Assembly (NCBI GenBank): GCA_017454585.1 | Contig: JAFTCU010000224.1 | Coordinates: forward strand, 1-32,604 | DNA: 32,604 nucleotides | From: Thermoguttaceae bacterium | Lineage (GTDB): Bacteria; Planctomycetota; Planctomycetia; Pirellulales; Thermoguttaceae | Direction of reading: 5' to 3' | In this document: piece after piece, positions 24,967-32,481 of the stretch | How the letters are laid out: every line of letters starts with the position of its first letter | Position numbering within the stretch: position 1 is the first letter of the stretch | Notes under the pieces: generated by a model | Database searches by the model: none | Seen by the model: only the letters and a program-made list of their open reading frames with translations | What the model was told of the DNA's origin: nothing | Program-made: the position numbers and the translations under genes

Positions 24967-25446
24967 ATGTCAGCAGACATTTTTATGACGCAAAAGGGCT
25001 ATGACAAACTTCGCGCTCAGGTCGAGCACATGGAATTTGTTGAAATGCCGGCCATTCTTGAGCGAATCGCTACGGCTCGCGCGGAAGGCGACTTGAGTGA
25101 AAATGCGGAGTACCATGGTGCTCGCGAGTCTCAGGGGCTCCTTCAGGCCAAAATCAATGACTTGAAATACAAATTGAGCATGGCGACCATCGTTGATGGA
25201 TCGACGCTTCCAAGTGATGAAGTTTGTTTCGGTTGTACCGTACGTGTTTTCGATACGGAAGACAATTATGAAGAAACTTATACCCTCGTCGGAGCCGGTG
25301 AAGAAGATTCGATCAATGGACGAATTTTGGTTTCCAGTCCGCTTGCGAAAGGGTTGCTTGGCAAAAAAGTTGGAGAGATCGCAGAGATTCAGGTTCCGAG
25401 GGGGCTTCTCCGCCTGAAAATTCTGGAAATTACCCGTGAAGACTGA
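24967..25446 (+). CDS. greA: transcription elongation factor GreA
   Basis: GreA enters the RNA polymerase secondary channel and stimulates cleavage of backtracked RNA. The 159-residue protein is full length. Its coiled coil (about 8-78) carries the tip motif ARAEGDLSENAEYHGARESQG, with the acidic tip residues Asp and Glu (GDLSENAEY) that hold the catalytic Mg2+. The C-terminal FKBP-like domain has CTVRVFDTEDNYEETYTLVG and ISSPLAKGLLGKKVGE-like wording (here VSSPLAKGLLGKKVGE). Its leader holds an intrinsic terminator. The next gene, a small membrane protein, starts 20 bases later and is probably cotranscribed. Confidence 0.97.
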   Translation: MSADIFMTQKGYDKLRAQVEHMEFVEMPAILERIATARAEGDLSENAEYHGARESQGLLQAKINDLKYKLSMATIVDGSTLPSDEVCFGCTVRVFDTEDNYEETYTLVGAGEEDSINGRILVSSPLAKGLLGKKVGEIAEIQVPRGLLRLKILEITRED

Positions 25447-25466
25447 ATGAACGAAAGGGTGTTCCA

Positions 25467-25691
25467 ATGAAACGCGTTTTTTCATTAATCAAAGGTCTGG
25501 CGATTTCCGCGTTTATTTTTTACGCAACCTCTCCGCTTCCTCTTTTGGCAGCGAAAGCTGGCGAGGAACAAGAGGCAAAAGCCTCACCGTGGGTTTTCCC
25601 GTACATAAGTTTCGTGCTTTGTATTTTCCTGGGGATTGCCGTGATCGGAATGCCGGCCAAACGCGATGATAAACCGAAATTTGACGACTGA
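25467..25691 (+). CDS. small membrane protein of unknown function
   Basis: The 74-residue product has a first hydrophobic part (7-28, LIKGLAISAFIFYATSPLPLLA), which may be a cleaved signal, a short acidic linker, a second membrane helix (about 43-62, VFPYISFVLCIFLGIAVIGM), and a charged tail (KRDDKPKFDD). GAAAGGG lies eight bases before the ATG. It follows greA closely and is followed by an independent promoter. The length, ribosome site and membrane pattern make it a real gene. I do not recognise a family. Confidence 0.7.
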   Translation: MKRVFSLIKGLAISAFIFYATSPLPLLAAKAGEEQEAKASPWVFPYISFVLCIFLGIAVIGMPAKRDDKPKFDD

Positions 25692-25735
25692 AAAGCTTAT
25701 CTGCGTTGTTTTTCTGTTTCGTCAATCAGTGCCCC

Positions 25736-25763
25736 TTGACAAAAAAACAGGATGGAGTAAAAT
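25736..25763 (+). promoter_or_regulatory. promoter of the dehydrogenase gene
   Basis: TTGACA (25736-25741), 16-base spacer, TAAAAT (25758-25763); the ATG used is at 25828, giving a leader of around 58 bases. Confidence 0.65.
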
Positions 25764-25827
25764 GTTACCATTCTGTTTTTTGTTTTAAACTCATACTTAC
25801 ATGGAGCAAGCTCCAGAGGAATATAGA

Positions 25828-26880
25828 ATGAAGACGTACAAAATTGATCTGATTCCTGGTGATGGTGTTGGAATTGAAGTCGTGGCGGAAGGCCGTAAGG
25901 TTCTCGAAAAACTCGGAGCCATGGCGGACGTGAAATTCGAGTTCGAGCACCTGCCGTGGAGCTGTGAGTATTACCTCCACCATGGTGTTATGATGCCGGA
26001 AGACGGGCTGAAGATCCTTGACGACTGCGATGCGATCCTGCTTGGCGCCGTTGGTTTTCCGGGCGTTTCGGACGTGGTTTCTGCGCAGAATCTTCTTTTC
26101 CCGATTCGCCGTGGTTTCGATCAGTACGTGAATATGCGTCCGATCAAACTTCTGCCGGGGCTGGTTTCTCCGTTGAAAAACGACAAGATCGACTTCGTCG
26201 TCGTCCGTGAAAATTCCGAAGGCGAGTACTGCTCGGAAGGCTGCATCACGGAAGACCCGGTGAAGGGAAAGAAAGTCATTCAGAACTCCATCTTCACGCA
26301 GCTGGGGACCGAGCGTATTATGCGTTACGCCTACGAATATGCAGTGAAGCACGGGAAGACCAAGGTCCTGAGCGCGACGAAATCGAACGCTCTGAAGTAC
26401 TCGATGGTCTTCTGGGATGAGGTCCAGGAGCAGGTGAAAAAGGACTACCCCCAGATCCAGTCGAGCAAGATGCACATCGACGCGCTGACCGGGAAATTCA
26501 TCATGCACCCGGAAGATCTGGAAGTGGTCGTGGCGAGCAACCTGTTCGGCGACATTTTGACGGACCTGGGTTCCGCGATGCTCGGAAGCATTGGCATTTC
26601 GCCGTCCGGAAACATCAACCCGACTGGTGAACACCCGAGTATGTTCGAGCCGATCCATGGTTCCGCGCCGGACATTGCGGGCCGTGGGATCGCGAACCCG
26701 ATGGGAACGCTTTGGGCGGTCAATATGATGTTGGACCAGCTTGGCGAACATGCTCTGGCGGATGCCGTGATGGATGCCATGTGCGCGGTTCTGGCGGGTG
26801 GAAAAGTCCGCACGCCGGACATTGGCGGGACGTCCAGCACGTCGGAATTTGGTGACGCGGTTTGCGCTGCACTGAAGTAA
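25828..26880 (+). CDS. tartrate / D-malate-type dehydrogenase (isopropylmalate dehydrogenase superfamily)
   Basis: This 350-residue cytoplasmic NAD-dependent beta-decarboxylating dehydrogenase starts at the ATG at 25828, seven bases after AGAGGA; an in-frame ATG at 25801 has no such site. The N-terminus is IDLIPGDGVGIEVV. Within the superfamily, the stretch LPWSCEYYLHHGVMMPEDGL and GAVGFPGVSD, then RRGFDQYVNMRPIKLLPG, is closest to tartrate dehydrogenase and D-malate dehydrogenase (TtuC/DmlA) rather than LeuB or Icd. Metal and substrate residues are in SNLFGDILTDLGSAMLG, and the cofactor loop is EPIHGSAPDIAGRGIANPMGT. It could still be a 3-isopropylmalate dehydrogenase; no leuACD is near. It has its own promoter and a small terminator. 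Confidence 0.85.
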   Translation: MKTYKIDLIPGDGVGIEVVAEGRKVLEKLGAMADVKFEFEHLPWSCEYYLHHGVMMPEDGLKILDDCDAILLGAVGFPGVSDVVSAQNLLFPIRRGFDQYVNMRPIKLLPGLVSPLKNDKIDFVVVRENSEGEYCSEGCITEDPVKGKKVIQNSIFTQLGTERIMRYAYEYAVKHGKTKVLSATKSNALKYSMVFWDEVQEQVKKDYPQIQSSKMHIDALTGKFIMHPEDLEVVVASNLFGDILTDLGSAMLGSIGISPSGNINPTGEHPSMFEPIHGSAPDIAGRGIANPMGTLWAVNMMLDQLGEHALADAVMDAMCAVLAGGKVRTPDIGGTSSTSEFGDAVCAALK

Positions 26881-26883
26881 AAG

Positions 26884-26997
26884 TTAGGAGTTAGGAGTTA
26901 GGAGTTGGAAAGCCTTCGGCTTTTTATCGGATGAAGTCTTTCTGAAGGTGACGTTACGCGAAGCGTCAACTCCTAACTCCTCACTCCTAACTCCTCA
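26884..26997. repeat. inverted pair of heptad arrays enclosing two hairpins
   Basis: The left array has three TTAGGAG units (26884-26904). The right array has four CTCCTAA/CTCCTCA units (26970-26997), the reverse complement of the left. Between them are a terminator-like hairpin (26909-26925) and a near-palindrome from TGACG (26949) to CGTCA (26968). A transcript could form one long imperfect stem with side hairpins. It fills the gap between the dehydrogenase and the nucleoside transporter. Confidence 0.8.
26909..26925 (+). terminator. short terminator after the dehydrogenase
   Basis: AAAGCC (26909-26914), loop TTC, GGCTTT with a five-T run to 26925. The stem is short; it lies 29 bases after the stop codon. 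Confidence 0.4.
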
Positions 26998-27023
26998 CTC
27001 ATTTGAAAAAGCGAGGGTCTTTT

Positions 27024-28268
27024 ATGCACGTAGTTCCTCCAATTCTTGGCATTTTTGTCTTTATTTTCATTTCGTGGTTTATCTCGGAAAATCGCCGCGC
27101 GATTCGCTGGAAACCGATTGGGATAGGGCTAGGGATTCTGTTCCTCCTGGCTTTTTTCTTCCTTAAAACCACTCCGGGGATTCGCTTTCAGGAATTTGGA
27201 AGTTCCGGAATATCGATGCTCATTGAGGCGGCTAATTCCGGCGCGGCGGCCGTTGTTTGCAAGGAAATGATCTCCGGAAATCTCCTTTGTGTTGCCGTTA
27301 CGATTGCCTCGTCGATCATTTTCATCGGCGCGCTGACGGCGATTTTGTACCACCTCGGGATCCTTCAGCGGATCATCTGGATGATGGCGTGGTGCGTCTC
27401 ACGGAGCCTGGGGATCAGTGGCGCGGAGGCGTTCATCGCCACGGCCAATATTTTCCTCGGAATGGTGGAAGCCCCCTTTGCCGTCCGTCCGTACCTGGCG
27501 AAATTCACCCGCTCGGAGATTTTCTGCATGATGACCTGCGGAATGGCAACGATCGCGGGGGGAGTCATGGTTCTGTACGCATCCTTGATCAAAAGTGTCG
27601 GAATGCAACCGGGGCACCTGATCATCGCGTCACTCCTTTCGGTTTTTTCGTCCGTCCTTTTCGCGAAGATTATGATCCCTGAGACGGAAAAAAGCACGTT
27701 CGAGCTTTCTGAAGCTGGGGAGGAAGACGGGATTCTGAAACTGGAAAGCCCCGACGTGAATATTCTGGACTCGGCTTGCCGGGGAGCGTCGGAAGGAATG
27801 AAACTTTCCCTGAACGTCATCGCGTGCATGATCGCGCTGACGGCCCTCATAACGTTTTTGAACCTTTGCTTTGCCCTGTTAGGCGATATAGCGGGTGGGC
27901 CTCTGACTCTCCAGCGGATCTTCTCCTGGATCTTTTCGCCATTCGCGTGGCTTTTGGGAGTTCCGTGGTCCGAGTGCGGCTTTGCCGGTCAGTTACTCGG
28001 CGAGAAAACGGTTCTGAACGAGTTCATCGCGTACATGGACCTTTCCAACCCGGAAAACCTTGGACTTCTGGACGCTCGTTCCCGGGTAATTCTCACCTAC
28101 GCACTCTGCGGCTTCGCAAATTTCGGTTCCCTGGCGATCATGGTCGGCGGAATCGGTTCTCTCGTCCCCGAGAAACGCCGGGATATTGCCCAGCTTGCCT
28201 TGCGTTCGCTGCTTAGTGGTACTTTGGCTGCGTTTATAACTGCCAGCCTGACGGCGATTTTCATCTGA
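27024..28268 (+). CDS. CNT-family nucleoside transporter (NupC-like) with altered base site
   Basis: This 414-residue integral membrane protein is a concentrative, ion-coupled nucleoside transporter. The ATG at 27024 is preferred, with GAGGG seven bases before it; an upstream in-frame TTG (27003) lacks a site. Family motifs are NIFLGMVEAPFAVRPYLAKFTRSE and CGMATIAGGVMVLYASL (first half), and NEFIAY and YALCGFANFGSLAIMVGGIGSLVPEKR (second half). The ribose-contact residues of the Vibrio cholerae structure are kept: Glu333, Asn366 and Ser369. The base contacts Gln-Thr of the GQTE motif are Met147-Val148 here, with Glu149 retained. This suggests a different base preference. The upstream heptad element separates it from the dehydrogenase. 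Confidence 0.9.
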   Translation: MHVVPPILGIFVFIFISWFISENRRAIRWKPIGIGLGILFLLAFFFLKTTPGIRFQEFGSSGISMLIEAANSGAAAVVCKEMISGNLLCVAVTIASSIIFIGALTAILYHLGILQRIIWMMAWCVSRSLGISGAEAFIATANIFLGMVEAPFAVRPYLAKFTRSEIFCMMTCGMATIAGGVMVLYASLIKSVGMQPGHLIIASLLSVFSSVLFAKIMIPETEKSTFELSEAGEEDGILKLESPDVNILDSACRGASEGMKLSLNVIACMIALTALITFLNLCFALLGDIAGGPLTLQRIFSWIFSPFAWLLGVPWSECGFAGQLLGEKTVLNEFIAYMDLSNPENLGLLDARSRVILTYALCGFANFGSLAIMVGGIGSLVPEKRRDIAQLALRSLLSGTLAAFITASLTAIFI

Positions 28269-28333
28269 ATGTGGTTTTGACCGGAGGTTTTGAGTTTTTT
28301 TGACTTTTTTTCGTTCCAAAACACTGGAAGGTG

Positions 28334-28362
28334 TTGACATTTAGGTGTTTTTGCGTTATGAT
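28334..28362 (+). promoter_or_regulatory. promoter of the FHA gene run
   Basis: TTGACA (28334-28339), 17-base spacer, TATGAT (28357-28362); the FHA ATG is at 28405. Confidence 0.6.
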
Positions 28363-28404
28363 ACATAAAAGAATTATTGTTTTTTTCTGTGGGAGAATGT
28401 TATC

Positions 28405-29046
28405 ATGATGGAAGTCAAACTTGTGGTCGCGAATGGTTCGCACGAAGGTCAGGTCATTGAGATCAAACGCGAGATTTTTGAAATCGGGAAATCTCCCAAG
28501 TGTCAGCTTCGGCCAGGGGGGCCGGGAGTTGGCCGGCATCATTGCGCGATTTTCAGAAAAGAAGGCTTCGCTGCGGTGAAACCCCTCGACCCGAATGAGA
28601 AAACCATCCTTAATGGTGTGACTATCACAACGCCGATGAAGCTTCGAAATGGCGACAAACTTCAGGTTGGAGGTATGATTTTCGAGATACAGCTTACTGT
28701 GGGAGTCAGCGGTCAAAAACTTTCCAAGGTGCAGTCCGTGACGGAAGCAGCCGCGCGAATCGTCGAAAAGAAGCAGATCCAAAAGAAAAAGAGCAAGGCG
28801 GCAGGAGCCAAGGGCGACGATTCCGAGCTTGATATTTTCGCGATTTTTGGCGAAGATGAACCGGACGAAGAAGATCAGCTGGCTTCCCAAATGCGAAGAA
28901 ACAGGGAACAGGCGATCGCATCGGAAGAAAAAGAAGAAGTCGAAGAAGACGCAATGGCCAAGGAAAAACGAATGCAGGAATCCACGCGTAACGCCGCTGG
29001 TGACGCAATCAAAGCAATGCTCAATCAGACCCGAAGAGGAGGCTGA
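28405..29046 (+). CDS. FHA-domain protein
   Basis: This 213-residue cytoplasmic protein has an N-terminal forkhead-associated domain (1-95), a fold that binds phosphothreonine peptides. Visible features are FEIGKSPKCQLRP (the usual Gly-Arg is Gly-Lys), VGRHHCAIF with the His-His pair and an Asn in TILNGVTI. After residue 100 it is a charged, helical and disordered tail with Lys- and Glu-rich stretches and an IFAIFGEDEPDEEDQ acidic patch. GGGAG precedes the first ATG; a second ATG follows directly. It opens a tight run with the 85-residue protein (30 bases) and DUF1573 (14 bases). A Ser/Thr kinase partner is likely elsewhere. Confidence 0.87.
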   Translation: MMEVKLVVANGSHEGQVIEIKREIFEIGKSPKCQLRPGGPGVGRHHCAIFRKEGFAAVKPLDPNEKTILNGVTITTPMKLRNGDKLQVGGMIFEIQLTVGVSGQKLSKVQSVTEAAARIVEKKQIQKKKSKAAGAKGDDSELDIFAIFGEDEPDEEDQLASQMRRNREQAIASEEKEEVEEDAMAKEKRMQESTRNAAGDAIKAMLNQTRRGG

Positions 29047-29076
29047 TGGGAAGAATTCTTTTTACAGGGGTGATTT

Positions 29077-29334
29077 ATGAATGATGAAAATGAAGAAAAA
29101 ATCACTTCGATCCTTGGAGTTGGATTCGATTGTAAGGATGGTCAGACTCGCCTGACAAGAGGCCCGAATTTTGCTTTGGTAGGGGGAAGTGAACAAACCC
29201 ATGAAGTCATGCAGGAAACCATTTGTAAAGTGAATGAAAATCTGAATAAACGCGGAAAAGAACTGAACGAGACAACGCGGAGTGAATTCATCGAAGTTTT
29301 GCACGAAGTCGTGGAATCGATGAATTTGGAGTGA
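29077..29334 (+). CDS. small uncharacterised protein between FHA and DUF1573 genes
   Basis: The 85-residue product has no signal peptide or membrane helix and is probably cytoplasmic. The first part (ITSILGVGFDCKDGQTRLTRGPNFALVGGSEQTHEVMQETI) looks like a short beta/alpha region. The rest is helical and acidic (NLNKRGKELNETTRSEFIEVLHEVVESM). GGGG lies six bases before the ATG, and spacing to both neighbours is small, so it is real and probably in one transcript. I do not recognise a family. Confidence 0.7.
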   Translation: MNDENEEKITSILGVGFDCKDGQTRLTRGPNFALVGGSEQTHEVMQETICKVNENLNKRGKELNETTRSEFIEVLHEVVESMNLE

Positions 29335-29348
29335 AAGGCTGAAATCAA

Positions 29349-30278
29349 ATGTCGCGAAAAATCAGACTCCATGCGGGATTCATCCTTTTAACCGTGGTAT
29401 TTGCCTCGGGATTGGGGTGGCTTATTGGGACGCGTGAATTTGCTCATTGGAGTCAGAATTACGCGGATATGGATGAAATGAATCCTGAGCTTTTGACCAA
29501 TGTCCCGCTGGTGAAGTATGAAAAATCGTTCGATATGGGGGTTCTGTATGGTGAGGTTGGAACGGTCACCCATGAGTTTTTTGTCACGAATACAGGCCGG
29601 GGAGTTTTGAAACTTTCTGAGCCGGTTCCTGAAGACGATTCTGTGACCTGTGTACTTCCCAAACGGGAAATCGAGCCCAATGAAACGATCATGCTGACGA
29701 TTTCCTGCACGCCGCAGTTAGACGATGAAGAGTTTGACGCCTCGGTCATGATCCAGACGAATGTTCCCTCGGAGCCGGAGATTGAAATTTCCCTCATCGG
29801 AAGTGTTCACGCCGCTGTTTGGCCTGCGGAAAAGACACTGGAAGTCTCGGGTGTACCGACGATGAGCGTTTTTAAAACGGTAAATCGGGTTTACAGTCTG
29901 GTCAAAAATCAACCGCTGGTGCTTTCAAACCTTCACGTGACGGATCCCCAGTACGTGGATTTTTTCAGTTTTGAGCAAACGGACGCGTATCATTATGATT
30001 ACAGTGACGTGACTCCTTTGCCCGAAACAGGGAAAATCGTGACGATCACGATTAAGCCAGGTTTGCCCAATAAAGTTTTTACGGTGACGGTTGAAGGGGA
30101 AACGAACATTCCGGAAACACCAAAATTTCAATTCAATATTGATTTTAAACTCCCTGATGCTTCTCAAATTCCTGGGATCCCGGGCGGTATGATGCCGATG
30201 CTCTCGCCTGAAACACAGGAAGGAGCGGAATCATCTGCGGTTCCTGAGAAAATCGATCTTGAATCCGATACAGAATGA
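29349..30278 (+). CDS. DUF1573-domain membrane-anchored protein
   Basis: This 309-residue protein has an N-terminal membrane helix (about 9-27, FILLTVVFASGLGWLIG). The first extracytoplasmic domain (about 60-155) is a DUF1573 immunoglobulin-like fold: FDMGVLYGEVGTVTHEFFVTNTGRGVLKLSEPVP, then CVLPKREIEPNETIMLTISCTP, matching the family's 'F.FG.+..G....H.F...N.G...L.I' pattern. A second similar beta domain follows (about 160-265). The end is Pro/Gly/Met-rich and acidic. The biochemical role of DUF1573 is not known; it may bind other envelope proteins. It closes the FHA run, with an AT-rich terminator at its stop. Confidence 0.82.
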   Translation: MSRKIRLHAGFILLTVVFASGLGWLIGTREFAHWSQNYADMDEMNPELLTNVPLVKYEKSFDMGVLYGEVGTVTHEFFVTNTGRGVLKLSEPVPEDDSVTCVLPKREIEPNETIMLTISCTPQLDDEEFDASVMIQTNVPSEPEIEISLIGSVHAAVWPAEKTLEVSGVPTMSVFKTVNRVYSLVKNQPLVLSNLHVTDPQYVDFFSFEQTDAYHYDYSDVTPLPETGKIVTITIKPGLPNKVFTVTVEGETNIPETPKFQFNIDFKLPDASQIPGIPGGMMPMLSPETQEGAESSAVPEKIDLESDTE

Positions 30279-30301
30279 GTTAAAGAGGTTTTTAACTTTT
30301 T
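30278..30301 (+). terminator. AT-rich terminator after DUF1573
   Basis: AGTTAAA (30278-30284), loop GAGGTT, TTTAACT (30291-30297), then TTTT. The stem is weak and overlaps the stop codon. Confidence 0.4.
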
Positions 30302-30367
30302 CCTATTGAACTTTTTAATTTGTTGAAGCCGTCATTTTATGGTGTCTTCTTCAGTCAGATGTCAGGC

Positions 30368-30386
30368 ACCTGCCAGGAGTGCAGGT
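30368..30386 (+). other. small leader hairpin before the cytochrome fusion gene
   Basis: ACCTGC (30368-30373), loop CAGGAGT, GCAGGT (30381-30386), followed by TTATTATT. The loop displays AGGAG about 33 bases before the chosen start. The rest of the 135-base gap shows nothing further. Confidence 0.3.
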
Positions 30387-30413
30387 TTATTATTCGGGAA
30401 AAAAGGAAATCCC

Positions 30414-32357
30414 ATGAAAAAGACTTTGTTTCTTAACTGTTGTTTAGTCCTTGCGGCTTTGATTCCTCTTGGAGTTCTTTCAGGTGTTTTTTTCTTCTCG
30501 CAGCCAAAAGATGGGCAGCGGACAGTTTCTGAGGAAAAAACGGGTACCGATTCGGCTCCGGTGGTTGAGGAGGTTCAAAGTCCTTTTGCTCCAACGGTCA
30601 TTCCCCTTCAGGAAAGAGTCGCGATGAAACCGCAGCTTGACGATGAGGAACTGCCGCAGGAGATTCCAACCCTTGATGACCTGAAACTCGATGAACCTGC
30701 AGACGCTCCATCATTGGAGGAAGATTCTGAAGAAACCGGGGCAGATTCGGCTCTGGATATGGTTCCTGAAATCGAGGATTTGTCTGAGGAGAAAAATACT
30801 GAGGTACAGAATACGGATGAGGAAAGCGGAAATGAAGACGCTGCCGCTCCGGAAGATTCTCAGGCTGATGAAGAAAACGTGGACGTAAAAGCCCTCGGAC
30901 CTGACGGTCTGGTTTTGGCACGTCCCTCACGGTATGGTACGGACCCCGATCAAAAGTTTGATCCGATCAAAGAAAACGGTGAAGTTTTTGTTGGTTGGAA
31001 ACAGCCGAAAGTTACTCTTGCCTTCACGGGGCGCTTAAACGGTTACCTGGAACCCTGCGGTTGTGCGGGGATGGATCGGATGACCGGTGGACTATCGCGA
31101 CAGTGCGTGTTTTTTGATCAACTTAAAAAGGATGGGTGGAACCCTCTTATTCTTGACGTGGGCGGGATCAGTCCCGGTGTTACGAAACAGGCCCAAATCA
31201 AATTCCTTAACGCCGTGAATATGCTGCGCGAGATGGGATACGACGCAATCACGCTTGGAACGATCGATCTGGCTTTTCCGTGTGCCGATATTTTGGCGGA
31301 AGTCTCCAATCCGGGTGTTTCCGGAAAACTGTTTACCAGTGCGAATGTTGGACTTTTTGAGTTTGACAATACATTGCTTCCTCCTGCGAAAATCGTCAGC
31401 CGGAACGGAATCAAGATCGGGATCATTGGCGTTTTGGGTGATGAGGAATGTGAGCAGGTCAAGAAGCAGAATGACGAAGTGGTTGTACGTTCAGCCAAAG
31501 TGGTGCTCGCGAAACTGGTTCCAATGCTGAAAAACCAGTGCCAGTTCATCATTCTTTTGTCCCATGCGTCGATCGAGGAGTCGAAAGAATTCGCGAAGGA
31601 GTTTCCAGACATCGATATCATTGTCACGCCAAACGGCCCGCCGATTCCACCGGCTGAACCGGAAATTATTCCGGAAACGGGCCAGTATTTCATCACCATT
31701 GGTGAGAAGGGTATGAATGTTTTGGTGCTTGGTCTGTATGATGACGACGAAACGCCGCTTCTCTACCAGAGAGTTCCAATGGATTCCCGTTACCAGTCAT
31801 CGCAGAAAATTCTGGATTTGATGGGTATTTATCAGGACCAGCTTCGGCTCGAAGGATTGGACGGGCTTGGAATTCAGCCGCTGAGGAACCCGTTTGAAAA
31901 GTCGAACGGTGAGTACGTCGGAAGCAAACGATGCGAGTCGTGCCATGAGGAATCTTACAAAGTTTGGAAAACCTCGCGCCACTCGATCGCTTGGAAGTCT
32001 CTGGAAAAATCCAACCCGCCGCGGACGTTCGACCCGGAATGTATTGCGTGCCACGTGGAAGGCTGGAACGCTGAGCATCGGATGCCGTTCAAGAGCGGTT
32101 TTCTCGGTGTGGACGTGACGCCTGACCTGATCAATGTCGGCTGTGAATCGTGCCACGGACCTGGCGAAAAGCACATGCAGGCCGAGATTGGAAGTAACGT
32201 AAAACTCCAGGAAAAGTACCGGGAAGCGCTCCATCTCGACGCATCGGACAAGGAAAAGATGAAGGTGTTGTGCATCCAGTGCCACGACCTTGACAATAGT
32301 CCGAAGTTCAATTACGATCGGTACTACAAGGTGATCGAGCATCACGAAAGTGAGTGA
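30414..32357 (+). CDS. metallophosphatase-like domain fused to a tetrahaem cytochrome c
   Basis: This 648-residue secreted or membrane-anchored protein begins at the ATG at 30414 (AAGGAAA upstream). Met1 at 30339 is less likely because it precedes the signal segment (KTLFLNCCLVLAALIPLGVLSG). An acidic, disordered linker spans about 35-175. Residues of about 195-480 look like a 5'-nucleotidase/SoxB-type metallophosphatase domain with the planctomycete signature TGRLNGYLEPCGCAGMDRMTGGLSRQ, then LILDVGG and ITLGTIDLA. The C-terminal part has four haem sites, CESCH (507), CIACH (543), CESCH (577) and CIQCH (620), in a cytochrome c554-like arrangement. It should act outside the cytoplasmic membrane in electron transfer. 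The phosphatase metals are not all seen, so that part may be inactive. Confidence 0.83.
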   Translation: MKKTLFLNCCLVLAALIPLGVLSGVFFFSQPKDGQRTVSEEKTGTDSAPVVEEVQSPFAPTVIPLQERVAMKPQLDDEELPQEIPTLDDLKLDEPADAPSLEEDSEETGADSALDMVPEIEDLSEEKNTEVQNTDEESGNEDAAAPEDSQADEENVDVKALGPDGLVLARPSRYGTDPDQKFDPIKENGEVFVGWKQPKVTLAFTGRLNGYLEPCGCAGMDRMTGGLSRQCVFFDQLKKDGWNPLILDVGGISPGVTKQAQIKFLNAVNMLREMGYDAITLGTIDLAFPCADILAEVSNPGVSGKLFTSANVGLFEFDNTLLPPAKIVSRNGIKIGIIGVLGDEECEQVKKQNDEVVVRSAKVVLAKLVPMLKNQCQFIILLSHASIEESKEFAKEFPDIDIIVTPNGPPIPPAEPEIIPETGQYFITIGEKGMNVLVLGLYDDDETPLLYQRVPMDSRYQSSQKILDLMGIYQDQLRLEGLDGLGIQPLRNPFEKSNGEYVGSKRCESCHEESYKVWKTSRHSIAWKSLEKSNPPRTFDPECIACHVEGWNAEHRMPFKSGFLGVDVTPDLINVGCESCHGPGEKHMQAEIGSNVKLQEKYREALHLDASDKEKMKVLCIQCHDLDNSPKFNYDRYYKVIEHHESE

Positions 32358-32368
32358 TTTTGATGCCG

Positions 32369-32405
32369 GGAGACGGTGGGGTTTTCGCGAAACCTCACCG
32401 TTTCC
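32369..32405 (+). terminator. long hairpin between the cytochrome fusion and mutL
   Basis: A 16-base stem (32369-32384 with 32390-32405, two G-T pairs) closes the loop TCGCG. The bases after it, GCTTTAAAACCCTTTT, are only partly T-rich. It lies 11 bases after the stop codon. Confidence 0.55.
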
Positions 32406-32481
32406 GCTTTAAAACCCTTTTGATGTTTGGATCGCTCTGCGTTTTCCCGTTTTTTGAGTCCTTTTTCCTTTTCTCGTTCTT

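Noticed and set aside
26884..26997. Insertion sequence ends
   Set aside because: The inverted arms enclose only about 65 bases with no transposase and no target duplication that I can see.
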